A DNA stretch of 64,000 bases, taken from assembly GCA_034359265.1 (NCBI GenBank), contig CP136890.1, forward strand, positions 102,697,501 to 102,761,500. Direction: 5' to 3'. The notes under the pieces are model-generated. The model did not search any database, was not told the origin of the DNA, and was given only the letters and a program-made list of their open reading frames with translations. The number at the start of each line of letters is the position of its first letter. The stretch's first letter is position 1. The position numbers and the translations under genes are program-made. Shown piece by piece: positions 23,866 to 36,394 of this stretch. The DNA is from Canna indica. Taxonomy: Eukaryota; Streptophyta; Magnoliopsida; Zingiberales; Cannaceae.

Positions 23866-26800
23866 TTAAACCAGTTGCAACACTTTTATTCTTCCTGTAG
23901 AATTTGCTGCAACAACCATGTTTGACTTGCCTCTCCAGGAGACACCTGAGACAAACTGTCCACCATCGTCACTTGTCTCTTGTGCTGTGATTGGGTCGAT
24001 GGAGCCAAACTTGTGGGAAGTCATTGGCATAGGAAATGTCCTATAGTAAGCATATACCTGGAAGAAATGACAAACAGGATATTACACATTAGACAACACT
24101 GATTAGTGAAGAAAGAGAATAGCGCATGTGTTCTCATCTCCTCTACCAAAAGTTTAGCAACAAAAAACATGTCATAATTTTTTACCAATTAGTAGAAATA
24201 AAGATTTCATAAAAATGAGATACATATTAAATTAAATTGTAGTAAATATTCTACACTGTTGGTTGATATCATTCAAATTAATTTTGATAAACAAAAAATT
24301 GATTGAACATTATTCGAAATCATTAAATTTTGGATAAGTAATAATCTCATATCAACAATCAACTAAAACTTAGAATTTGAATAATATAAAAAAATATTGG
24401 TACTATAACAAATAATCAAATATGATTAAATGCTAAAAATAGTTAAATTAGTTAATATCAAATATAAAATTGAATTAACTCAAAAAGTAAATATTTTTAC
24501 AAGTTGATCACAGACTAAAGTTACATGTTCCTAATAAGAATCCATATCTTCTAAGATATTATTGCATGTTTTAATAAATTGTACAAAAAAAGTGACAAAC
24601 ATTACATAATTTACATTGTTGAAAACATAATAAAACATATAGCAATTGTTAAAGTCTATAAGCAATACTTTTATCGCCATCTTGTTCTCATTTAGCAAAA
24701 AAAGACTAATGTCTCCACTTCCAAGTGGTGATGTATCCATGAGTCTCAGCTAATAAATTAATAGAAGGGAGGTTCTCATTTTAAAACGGACATGCAGCAA
24801 GTCCATACAAGAAAATCAAGTTACAAAATTTAAGTTGCATATAGTGAAAACTGACATACAGATGTCAAATTCCTAGAACTTTATCACAAAGAGCCCGATT
24901 TCTTCTAGTCCAAATATCAATTCATTGAAAGAAGACTAGTTACAAGTGGAAGAAAGTGGACAACCACTACAAAATGATAATTTTTTCTTCATGCTCTTTG
25001 CTTAATGTAAGAGAACTTATACTAACAGAATTCAACCAAACTGCAAGAGAACTTACTTCATTTGATTCAGAACCACACGCTATGTACCCATCCCAAACAG
25101 ACAAGCCAACAAAATTCTGCAGATACCATGATAGATGTCCATTACAAATATGCTCGAAAGAAAGATATAGAGCTACTTAGGCAACCAAAAGAAGAAAGCA
25201 TCAAAGAGGAAACCTTCTCATTGGTATGACCACGTAGGGTTAGGCTACAAGCAGTGTCGGACAACCCAATAGGATTTGTTCTCTTAAGATCCCAAAGCTT
25301 AAGGGTGTTGTCAGTTGATGCAGAAACAAGAGTTTCTGAGTCTACAAATTTCACATAGCTGACAGCCTTTTCATGTCCAGACAGAGTACACCAGGGAATT
25401 TTAGTATTCCTTTGATCATAACAGTAAATTTTATAATCAGCAGAGCCAAAAGCGAACAGGTGAGAGTCTGAGAACTGGACACAGCACACATTTGCCATAT
25501 TCTTGATGGTATCAATAGAATTTCTCTGCCATACACAATAATAGGATCAGTTAGTGCTAGTAAAGCAACCATACAAATCAGTCAAAATGAATTCCTATTG
25601 ATAGCAAAAATAATTATAACTTCCACAATCATCTTTAAAAAGATAAAAGATCAATTTCCTTGATTATTTTACAAATTCATTTTAACTCCATAGTTTACTC
25701 TAATCATCTGAAATATATGTTGCCAAATGTAGATATCTGTTTTTGAATTTGTTTTCAATAAATCTTCATGTGCATTGATTGGGTCCGATATTACTTAGTA
25801 ACCCTACCTCATTGATGCTCCAGAGTTTCACAGTACAGTCATCACTTCCACTTGCTAGCTTAGTTGGATCAAGTATGGAGAAATTGACAGACCAGGCTCG
25901 TTTTTGGTGCTCTGTAAACCTTGTGAATCCTTGGCCAATACTTGCATCCCACAACTGCATGAAAAAACACACATCAAATTACACGACCTTGAAAAAAATT
26001 AGACAAAGAAAGGATTTCAATAATAGTTTAGTAAAGCTGCATTCAATGATAACTAATACTGAGCATACAATCTAGCAAAGAAAGAAAAAAGAAAGCATGC
26101 TGGAACCAATATGTTATAGTAGTGCATTTATTTCATATATGCAAATACCTCCAGATCTAGCAAAAATTCATTCTTCAGTATTTCAATGTGCCAACAGCAG
26201 TCTAAAAGATTTTGTTATGTACAAAGAACTATATTCTAAGGCTCTGTAGGTGATATTTTGTCTACCTTGATTATAATATGCCAATATTATTCATTTAGGG
26301 ATTGACAAAGATAAAAAGATTTCATCAGAACTGAGATTCATTACAACTTTTGGAACCATAGTTATACTTTCGACGATCTTTTCTCGATAACTATTTTTTA
26401 AGATAAAAATCAAGCCAACAAAATGGTGAGACCTAACAGGAAACTCAATATTGTTATAACTGATAAGCCAGTTGGTCTTAAAGCCAAATGCTGAAACAGG
26501 CCAATTCGAGCTCTCATGATTTAAGTTCAGACCTTGAAAGGTTTAAGTTCCTTTGGCATTCCCTGATTAGGAAGCAGAGAAGGGAGGAGAAGGGAGGAGA
26601 TCAGAGGCTTCGATATATTGACTCAACCAGCTCAGTGCTTTCTCACTGAGGCAGCAAGCAGAGAAGGGAGGAGATCAGAGGAAGAATGTATATTGGTTAG
26701 TAATCATTTATTTCTTGTTTTTATTGTCATTCTTATTTATCATGCCTAAACAGACTTACCTGAAGAAGTTAGACATGATTAGACATGTTTTAATTTGGCT

Positions 26801-29800
26801 GACATGGAAAAAATTTTATCTATAGATTGCACCTCAAATCTTAAGAGATCTTCATATGACTCAGTCTAACAGATGGGACAGATATCTAGCTGGCATTCAC
26901 CAGTATTATCCACACTACCACACAATGTAGCTGCATATAAAGTGAAAATATAACCACTGTAATTCATGTACAATAATAAAGGAGGATTATATTATATGTT
27001 GATATCAAAATAACAATGAAATAAAAGTTACTGAAGCTTCACAGGCATATAAAGTAACAAAGGCAAGTTCACAAGGATACTGACCTGAACGGCACCTTCA
27101 CAATCAGTTGAAGCCAAATAATTTTTTATATAATTATTCCAACAGACACAGCTAAGCTTAGATCTACTAGGCATTTCAACCAGTGGGTAATGAATATTGA
27201 CATCGTCATTCAGAAGAGCACTGAAATCAAAAATCTTAATTTTCTTTGATACTCCAGCAGTAGCAAAGTAGTCTTCATCACGGTCAAAATTCAGAGAACA
27301 AATGACATTTGCAGGGCTAAGAATGTCTACATTCTTCAGACTTCCACAGACTTCAAATTTACTATATCGAGCATACTTGCACAAACCATCAAAAAAGGTT
27401 CCCAGATAGTCAGTTGCTTCATCTGCATCATTCTGGCTTTGGGAATATCTATCGTGAATCTTCAAAACATCACAATCAGTGCGCACTGCAGCACAAAATT
27501 CAGGTGTCTCAATCCCTGGGAACCTGGAGAAGTATGCATTTTCTAGCTGGTCAGCATTCTTTATTAACCTCTCCTCGTACTTATTTGATTTGGATGGCAA
27601 GGATATTGCTCCAGAATGCTCTACAGGTTTTTCACTAAAAATAATGGAGGAATTTATGTAGTCTGATTTGAATGCTTTGCCCTCAGAAAGTAACTGAGCT
27701 CGTGATAACTGTCTTCTTTCAGCCTCTGTGATATCTGCCTTTAAGTATCCAAGTTCTGTTTCTAGTTTTGATGCCTGTTTCTCCTTTTGCTCTTTCAAAG
27801 ATGAAAGGAAGTGTAATAACAAATCTGCTTCTGCATCTTCCTCTTCATTCAAGGCTGATGAATTATCTAATGATAACAAATCTTTATGTTCACCTAACAG
27901 TTTGCTTTGGAGAATATCCCTGAATAGAAAAGGCATTACTATGGCACATGAACTCTACGAGGTAATGATAAAATAAAATATTACTTCAACTATACATAGT
28001 AATATATCTTTGTCAATTTAGATACAGTATGAAATGCTACCAGCTAAGGATGTCTATTCTTGGATCATTGACACACTATAAGGTGCAGAGTAAATAAAAC
28101 ATTAGATCAATGAAACATAATAACATATCTTTCTCAACACTATAAGGTGAATATTAGTACCACCATAATAGGTTATCTGGAACTACATCAGGTTTGGATG
28201 TTTCAAACAGGAAGGCTAGTTTGGGGCCAAGGATAACCATACCATCCTAATCCAGGACTTCTAGTAGGAACTGCCAAAACTAATGTGCATCATGTGAATG
28301 ATCAACAAACCAAGATTTTAAAATTCAATTATAATCACCAGGACTAGAAGGCTCTGTGATGGGAAATCACCATGCAACGAATCGGACCCCACCTAACAAA
28401 AGTAAAATCTAAACTTTCTTCCCTGTATATGGTTTCCTTTAAAACACAAGCTGTAGTATCCCAACAATTTGTGGTCGGCTACTTGATCTTTTCTAACCAT
28501 TGAGCTTTGGGAAAAAAAGAAAATTAGCTGAGTATTTCCTACCTTTCTCCAAAGCCTAGCTAAGAAAAAATAGCCATTTGCTTTGTTTAAGTAGAAACAC
28601 TGTCAATTACACCATCAGAAAGCCTAGCATGACTGGATGATGTCTGACACAAAAGTTTCGAAGAGATATGCATGAAAATGTGTCTAAGCGCATATGTTTT
28701 GGCTTCAAGCATCCCTACAAGAGATTGAGCTCACCTTGATTTTGGTCGGGAAGAAGGGTCAGGATGCAGCAACCAAAGACAAAAGCTAACTTCTTCAGGA
28801 TTTTCAGACAAAAAAGTTGATGGAAGAATACGGTGGCGCAGATTTAACATATCAGCAGAATGCAGTTCCCATGTCTTGAAAGAGCAAAATAGCTGAGAAA
28901 AATAAAGCAACACTAGTTTAATAAACAAGTAACCTGAACAGTTTATTTAATTGATAAAGCACATTTAACCTTGATGATAATACATCCCCTCATTTACCAA
29001 ACTTCCCCACAGAACTCATCTACTGCTTGTAGGTTGTTGAATGCTAGTCCAATGTTTCAAACAAATACGGTTGAGTGCTAAATCACCTTAAGGCCTACAA
29101 TGATGGACTGAGGAAGACAAAGATTTGCGAAATAGACCTATGAGAATAAGCTAAAAGTAATATGCAAACAAGTTTGATAACACTATTCATTTGAAACCTT
29201 CTTCAGTGCTAGCATTCCTTTTTTACTGTGAATGAATCCAAGCACATGAAAAGAAGAAACAATCAAGGCAATGATAATACGTAAACAAGTTTGACAACAC
29301 GGTTGCTTGTAGGTTGTTGAATGCTAGTCCAAGGTTTCAAACAAATACGGTTGAGTGCTAAAATAACCTTAAGGCCTACAATGATGGACTGAGGAAGACA
29401 GAAAGATTTTCCAAATAGACCTATGAGAATAAGCTAAAAGTAATACGCAAACAAGTTTGATAAGTGATAACACTATTCATTTGAAACCTTCTTCAGTGAT
29501 AGCATTCATTTTTTACTGTGAATGCATCCAAGCACACGAAAAGAAGAAAGAATCAAGGCAATGATAATTGGCACGAGATTAACCACCTTGAATTTTTCCT
29601 TTTGCGATGCTTCCTAATCTTCTTCTCTCTGTTTCTGAAACATCTACTTTGTTGGGTTTTCATTTATAGCATGATGACTTATCTTTAACTGCTACAATGT
29701 TTAATTATTAAGACTCAATGTCCATTGGGCCACAGAAATACATAAATAAAAGAGATTCTTTTCTATACATTATTGCAAGTGAACCAAACTCATCAACAGA

Positions 29801-31478
29801 AGTAAATCATGTAAAAATATATTTCTTTTGAACAGGCAAACTGAAGGATCCAAAACATCAGGATCCATTAGATAAAAACTGTGTATATCTCATATATAAC
29901 TGCAAATACTAATGGAATTAAGATAAAAATACAAGGGGTGCTTTAGAGATCAGCTTCTCTCACCTCAAAAAAAAGAACTCCGAGACTGTAAATATTTGAT
30001 GAAAAGAGACACATACGATCATTTATCTCCTCGGGGCTAGCATACCAACTCTCCTCCAACTTAAGCAGCTCAGATGTGGGTTTCTGGCTGCTGGAACTAG
30101 TTATACCTGTAGCGTTACTCATGTTAAAACTATTGTATTTGTTCTCCAGTTTCAATGCCCTAAAATTACTGCTGGGGTTCCTTGATCCAAATTTGACGAC
30201 TTTGTTTTCTTCACTGTGACCATCTCCTCCAAAACCACTTCTTGGAGGATATGTATAGTGCTCACTATCTTCACAATAATGATCATGAATTTTTTGGAAC
30301 TTCAGTGATGAACATTCACGTGAATCTTTGCCATGACCTGTGTTCCTTTTTCTTTTCAACCAACGATCCATATAGTGAGTATCTTGCCCCATTGAATCTG
30401 GAAACTTCATCTGGGTCTGAGGGAAAAAAGAACCAATATATTTTACTTCATCTGATGGCAACATGATAAAGTATGATGGTCGCAAATGCTGCAAAGCAAG
30501 TTGCTGGGAGTGACAGTTGTGAACAAAATCCAGGATCTGCTTAAATATATGCATGCGCTCAGCCTTATTTATCTTTTGGCTCTTAGGTTTAAGCCATTCC
30601 CTTAAGGTATTTTCTTCTTTGTAGGAATTTAAAGCCCCCAACCATTCATCAAATGAGACAGTATCTGCTTTAGTACTATGTGATGATTTATAAGTTATGT
30701 CCAGATTGGCATTAGGTCTTTCGGTATTCTGGTGAGAAGTTACAATGCTAGGGGCATTAAAATTTCCTTGATATATGATTCCTTTACCCTTTAATGTAGT
30801 CTTAACCAAATACTGTTGAAATCCAGATGCAGAAATAACCTTAGTCCGTAGTGCACCAGAAGATTTTGTTAGCGGAGCAGTTGAGATAATAGGTTTATCA
30901 ATCTTAGAAATATGCTCAGATGACTTGGTATCTTTTGGCTCAGACATTGTTGCTAGAAGAGGTCCTTGTATTGCTGATGGAGGTAAAAATCTTTTACCCA
31001 AATCACCACTATAACCCATCGTAAAGGAATCTTCGGGTGTTTTGTCTCTTGATTTGCCTGTAAGCCTTGTGAAATTCTGCCATAGGCACATCCCAATCGG
31101 TGGTTTCTCCTCACTACTTGCGCTACCCCCTGCAGACAAGCTAGAACTTCTGTAGTTATGAAGAGTCAGCTCTTCTACCATTTCTCCTCGGTTGCTTAAA
31201 GAGTTTGTGCCTGAGAAATGTGGTTCGGTCCCAGATTGTGCTTGTACATCACAAATTAAGCTCTGTCCAGCAACATCTTCATGAAACATCCCAGGTGACT
31301 GAAGCAATCCGAAGTGTTCAGACCACTCTGTATCTTGGAAGACAACTGGGCCATGTGTTTCTACCACGTCGTCGGTATTTGGCTGATCTGGTGGTTGATT
31401 ATTCTCTATTCTTTTGACATGAGGAGTGTCTGCCTCAGAACTCTCGATTGTCTCATTCACTTCAGTTGACGCCTCCAT
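23866..31478 (-). CDS. SPA1/SPA2-like protein, COP1 partner (7 exons, 1072 aa)
   Basis: SUPPRESSOR OF PHYA-105 family. SPA proteins join COP1 in a nuclear CUL4-associated E3 ligase that degrades photomorphogenesis and flowering regulators in darkness. Coding exons in transcript order: 29964-31478, 28735-28892, 27085-27919, 25808-25954, 25214-25525, 25057-25116, 23866-24057. All are GT/AG and total 3219 nt. Order of parts: a long variable N terminus; a kinase-like domain (about 280-560) whose catalytic loop reads LQHLRPSYF and lacks the HRD aspartate; a coiled coil around 590-630 ([20 protein letters not shown]); then WD40 repeats from about 746 to the end, with [21 protein letters not shown] and the terminal GRIKVLQLV. 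The length fits the long SPA1/SPA2 type rather than SPA3/4; which one is undecided. The frame is intact. Intron 1 carries a 280-bp tandem duplication. Confidence 0.94.
29025..29569. repeat. 280-bp tandem duplication in SPA intron 1
   Basis: The block starting GCTTGTAGGTTGTTGAATGC occurs at 29025 and again at 29305, and both copies run to AATCAAGGCAATGATAAT. Differences are few substitutions and short indels. Unit length is 280 bp (the second copy is 265 bp). Confidence 0.92.
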
Positions 31479-32200
31479 AGCTCATGAAATTGTCCCTCAG
31501 CATTGGGCACTAAGCCAAGTCTGTGAACTGATTGCTCTGAGGACGTCATCCACAAAATCCATTTTTGAAACCAAAAAACTCAGCTCTATCTACGGAAAGC
31601 CCTGCATCATTTCCTTAAATCATAAAATGCGAGTATCCGTAAGCCCTAATGCCAACTCCTCCAAAATGGAACCAACAAGACTTGGCACAAGCTATATAAC
31701 ATTAAAAAAAAAAAAACAGGTGAGATTATAGGGTTTCACTCGGTAAAGGAAAAGGCTCCATCTTTACCCTTTTAAAGAGAAAGATTAATACAGTTACTTG
31801 TAAGAAATCCCATCCGTAAACCAATGCCATCAGGAAGACAACGTAAAAAGAGAGTTTTTTTGGGCAAAAAAGGGAGATCTTTTAACTATACTAGAATCCT
31901 GAAAGATTCAGTACGTTACTAAATGAATCCATCTGATAACCAATCACATAAGAAAAAAAAAAGAACTTTAATCCGGGAAGAGGAATTAAACAAGACTCAC
32001 GCAAATAACGCAAAAAGAACAGAGAAAAAGAGGAAGGGGATCAAATAGGACGGTGAGCACAAACCAGACTGACGACAATGACGGACGGAGAGAGCCGAGC
32101 AACAAGTCGGAGGAGATCGACGACGGATGGTGCCAAGAAGCGACGAAAGGCGAGGAATTAGGGCGGGGGCAAGTGGTGATTGGAGAACCCTAAATTTTCC
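31479..32200 (-). promoter_or_regulatory. SPA 5' UTR with probable leader intron
   Basis: On the reverse strand a likely first non-coding exon at about 32065-32200 contains CT-rich leader sequence and a telo-box-like TTAGGGTT. It ends at a donor (CAGTCTG followed by GTTTGTG). An acceptor just upstream of the ATG (31478), such as TTCACAG or CCTCAG, would remove about 500 bp. Inferred from signals only. Confidence 0.45.
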
Positions 32201-32752
32201 GAAAGTGGAAAGTCGCACAAGTTAGCTTATGATTATAATTGGCAACCCACTTACGACGGATCTGCGGCTGTCCACTCTCTCTCTCCTCTCTGGTTGGGGA
32301 TTCAAGGAAAATGGTGTCACGGAGGCACGCTGCGCACCCAAGCGATTTTGAAAGCGTAACTTTTTATCGAAGGCTGACGAGGAGGACGAGGAGGACGAGG
32401 ACGAACGTTCCAATCCAAGGAATCCTATTCTTATTATTATTTGCAATTCGCATTTACTGCACCCACTCTTCACTCATCTCTTCGCTTTTTGATTAATTAT
32501 CCATTCTAATTAGGAAAATGCACCATTGACGTGGCGCCACGTCATACGTCGCTGTTTCTTCGACGATTTTTTTTCAAAAAACATTTTCTTATTTTCTTAT
32601 ATTTGATTTTTAAGAAAAATCGACCCATGAAAAAATAGCATAACATATATTAAAAACTAATGTAATATTAAATATGATTTATTTTAATGGAAGCAAAACC
32701 TTCGCGGCGGGAGAAAAAAAACTATTATAGAGTCGGGCTTTATAAAATTTTT
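32201..32752. other. upstream region of SPA gene
   Basis: Contains a GAGGACGAGGACGAGG microsatellite (about 32378-32403), a perfect ACGT palindrome (32527-32544) and AT-rich DNA. The short open frames here (for example the Ser-rich one on the reverse strand) are translations of the microsatellite and not credible genes. Confidence 0.5.
32527..32544. promoter_or_regulatory. perfect 18-bp palindrome with two ACGT cores
   Basis: TGACGTGGCGCCACGTCA is its own reverse complement. It holds two ACGT cores in bZIP contexts (GACGTGGC and TGACG), about 330 bp upstream of the presumed SPA transcript start. bZIP binding (for example HY5 or TGA type) is an inference. Confidence 0.5.
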
Positions 32753-33390
32753 AGAAAAAAAATTAATCTAACTCAAACTATGATGAAATTAGCGAATATA
32801 ATCCAACTTTTAATTTGCATCAATTCTAAGTTGAAGTTTCGAATTAACACCAATTATATATCATCGTCAAGTTGATGTTAATGAAACTGTTAGTTACTGA
32901 TGTGACATCACACTCAGCAAGTAATATATTAATTTTTAATACTCATATACACAAGTCAGTTATCAAAAAATTTATATAAAAAAATACGCACACAAAATCC
33001 TAACTCGGCACACATCCTCGCTCGAACTCCATTACTACCTACTTACTAATATGATGTGGCATCTCACTCAGCAACTATAGCGGATTGATAAATCATATTA
33101 TAAAGCAGGTAGTATGAGAGTTCAGGCAGGGATGAATGTCGAGTTATGATTTAGTGTATTTTTTAAAACAAATTTCATTAGTGTATATGAGTATTAAAAA
33201 TCAATATATTAGTTGCTGATCGGGATATCACATCAGCAAGTAAAAATTTCATTAATAATAACTTGACGATGTAATATAATTAGTGTTAATTCGAAACTTC
33301 ACGTTAGAATTAATGCAAATTAAAAAATAGGTTAGATTCGTTAATTTTGCTATAATTTAAGTTAGATTCATTAATTTTCTCTTGTTAAGA
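32753..33390. repeat. long inverted repeat (foldback), arms about 300 bp
   Basis: The left arm (from TTAATCTAACTCAAACTATG) matches the reverse complement of the right arm (ending GTTAGATTCATTAATTTTCT). Shared blocks include GAAGTTTCGAATTAACAC, ATCGTCAAGTT and TTTTAATACTCATATACAC, with only a short centre near 33050-33090. No coding potential. Likely a foldback-type transposon; a transcript would form a long hairpin. Confidence 0.8.
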
Positions 33391-33552
33391 ATTATCCTAA
33401 AATAAAAGCGTTAAGTTTACACTTTTACAACTTCAAATTCAGTCTTAATAATGTTAGATTCACTATTAATCTATAGTTTGAGATAGATTTCTTAATTTTC
33501 TCTATTTTTTTAGTGGGCTAATAATTTGATCACATGTGTGTATGGTTAAATT

Positions 33553-33587
33553 TTAAATTAATTTTAATAATTGCATATCTTAAATAA

Positions 33588-33650
<63 letters not shown>

Positions 33651-33666
33651 GTTGTTGTTGTTGTTG

Positions 33667-33700
<34 letters not shown>

Positions 33701-34160
33701 ATATTATTTTAATATTTTTTAAAAAAATAGTTTTTTATGAAAATAAAATAAATAATAGTTTTTATTATTTTAAATTTATAAATTATTTTACATCAATCCA
33801 TATTTTTATTATGTTTTTTAATTACAATAAATTAAAATATAATTTATTATATTTTAGAATAGTATTTTAATCATTTTTCTATATTGTCCTTCAAAATTTA
33901 TAATAAAAATATAAAAATTAAACTGTTAATTAATTATAATAATTGCATATCTTAAATAAATAATTATTATTTTATTATTAAATAGTATTTTAATAATTAT
34001 TTTTTGAAGATTCAATTACTCTTTTCCTGAAAATAAAATAAATAATATTATTTTATTATTTTAAATTAATAAATTATTTTACATAAATTCATATTTGCAT
34101 TACGTTGTTATTAATTATAGTAAATTATAATATAATTTATTATATTTTTTAAAAAATATT
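33553..34160. repeat. diverged tandem duplication of AT-rich segment (about 370 bp)
   Basis: TTTTAATAATTGCATATCTTAAATAAAT at 33560 recurs near 33937 (TATAATAATTGCATATC…). The downstream words GAAAATAAAATAAATAATA, AAATTATTTTACAT and ATATAATTTATTATATTTT recur in the same order. The first copy contains the microsatellite expansion. Confidence 0.7.
33589..33700. repeat. compound (ATT)n(GTT)n(ATT)n microsatellite
   Basis: About 60 bp of ATT units, about 20 bp of GTT units, then about 30 bp of ATT units. The long poly-leucine open frame across it is an artefact. Confidence 0.97.
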
Positions 34161-35244
34161 TTAATTATTTTTTCTCTCAATTCATTATTTATTCCTTATG
34201 TTAAATAAATAAAATAAATATATTCAATTTTGTTAAGAATAATATTTTGATCATCTAACTTTCTATTGTTTATGCTAACTAAAATAATCATATTATTGGT
34301 CTATTTACAATGTCAATCAAACAAGATAATATTATTCTTTGTCTATTTTATTTCTTATATATTCTTATTTTTTGTCTATTTCTATTTCGTATGAATTCAC
34401 TTTATCCAATCAAGCACACCTTAAGATGATACCAAGAATAATAAATATTTAAAAGTAATATTATAGTGATATATTCCAATCTTCACATGCCAAAAATTTA
34501 TTACCACTTTTAGAAACCAAGATTCTTTGAAGAGTAGGAGTCATCCATTTCCATAACATAGCATTCTTCCTCACCCTTTTAGCTTTGTCTTTTGGGCATT
34601 TTTGTTAGAATGGCCATTATCATTTATTATACACATAACAACACTATTTGAATTCTTTCTTTCTATGATGAGAGAAATCAAGTCAATTTTTTGAGATTCA
34701 AGTTCAATCCAATGTGCATGTTTAAAAGTAAGCAAGTTTAACTTAAGAAGATGTTTATAATGTTTAATAAACATCCATTGTTACTACAATTAATTTTCAC
34801 CCTCATTTATGTATTTTCAACCAAAATTACATACAATTCTAAATCAATTAATTGTCACTTTTTATATTATTTGTGTGAGGAAATGGATCATTGAAATTCA
34901 AATCAGATATTAGTTAGTCCTCCTTCCAATTTTGGGTTTGGGCCTACAATTAATTAATTGTTTGGTCCAACATTTCACAACATGGGCTTGTAAGACATTT
35001 CTTGTTTTCTTTATTCACTTTGTAATAACTTCTCCATTTAAGGCTATGTTTACTAAAAGGTTAGAGGAAGAAAAATATAAGAGAGAAAATTAGATAGTTA
35101 TTGACAAATTCATTGGGTCTATTGATTAGAATCAAAACAATTTTTGCTATTTATAAGATCCATTGATCTACTATTGATCTTTAGAGATGTGCTAGGATTT
35201 AAATTTGAACTAAATTTAACCCGAATTAAAATTTATATTTTTTT
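34161..35244. other. AT-rich intergenic, nothing recognised
   Basis: No coding, RNA or transposon end could be supported in this stretch. Confidence 0.5.
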
Positions 35245-36394
35245 ATTTTGTGTGTTTGATTGCCCACAAGTGTAAACGTTGCAACTCTAGTTGCAACACT
35301 TATAGACAAAAAAGTATATTTGATTAGCTATAAAAAATTTTTGCAGCATTTAGTAGTTATAATTTATGTTTCTAATATCATTTGTAGGCTATAAATGAAA
35401 TTGCAGCCCAAAAAGCCCGCAATATAAGAATGCGAGCTACAAGTGTAATAATTTAAATATTAAAAAATAATTAATTTGGACGACTTAGAGTCGTCAGATG
35501 GAGACAAGATAAATATCAAAGTTATAGGTTTTCACGCGTTGAATACGATGATAATGTCAGATTTTAGATCTAATATCGTTTGGTGGGTTTTTTTTTATAT
35601 TTTTCGGTATTATATAGTAATTAAAAATTAAAAATTTGTTTTTGATAAAAATTAATTAATATAAAACATATTTTACTAATCTAAATAGTGATTTAGAGTA
35701 TAAAAAATATATTATTTTGGGTCGAATTGATTCTGTTGTAGCCGATCAATTATTATTTTAGTAAAATGACATATTTACCATTTTTACCTCTATTTATCTG
35801 ACATATTTGTGCTTCCAATAGGTTGTGCTCGAGTCAGCCCAGTCCCGAGACTGGTCAAGCCTGTTGTCAGTCAAGACGTGCCTAGCACAACCCGAATTCC
35901 CAAAGGGGTGGCCCAGCCCGGCATGAGGTCGCTGCTTTGGGCTCAGGGCCGGTCCCGAGATGAGCTTGGGCCAACCTAATGCCAAGCCTAGCCCGGCGTA
36001 GCAGTTCAAGGCTTAGGCTACCACTGGTCAGGCTAGCTAGGCCTAGGCGCAGAACAACCTAGTCTGCGCTAGGCTAGACTACTAGTTATCAGGCTATAAG
36101 GCCAGGTCGAACCACATCTCATGGCATGACACGATAATGGGTGCCCTGAGCATGATTTTATTGTGTCAGGCTATCAGATCAAATCAAAATTACTATATCT
36201 AGATATGAAGATGCAAGTGTAATTGCAACTTTCATTTGCGGTCAACCAAACGCTTGCAAATAAAAGATGCAACTCTACTTGCAGGCAATCAAATAATTAA
36301 TAGACTATAAATTCTATTTCGCAGGCATTTGCATTTGCATGCAAATACTTTTTTGCGGCATTTATACTTATGTGCAACCAAATACCCCCAAAAT
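35245..36394. mobile_element. non-autonomous TIR DNA transposon (about 1.15 kb)
   Basis: The left end ATTTTGTGTGTTTGATTGCC and the reverse complement of the right end, CATTTTGGGGGTATTTGGTTGC, align, and the similarity continues inwards (CACAAGTGTAAACG against CATAAGTATAAATGC, and GTTGCAACTC words on both sides). The centre (35815-36130) is unusually GC-rich with GCCCAGCCCGG-type words. No transposase. Target duplication not resolved. Confidence 0.6.

Noticed and set aside
32222..32473. Reverse-strand Ser-rich ORF upstream of SPA
   Set aside because: Its Ser run comes from the GAGGACGAGG microsatellite; no conserved protein pattern.
33571..33870. Poly-leucine open reading frame
   Set aside because: It is a translation of the ATT/GTT microsatellite with no start context or homology.
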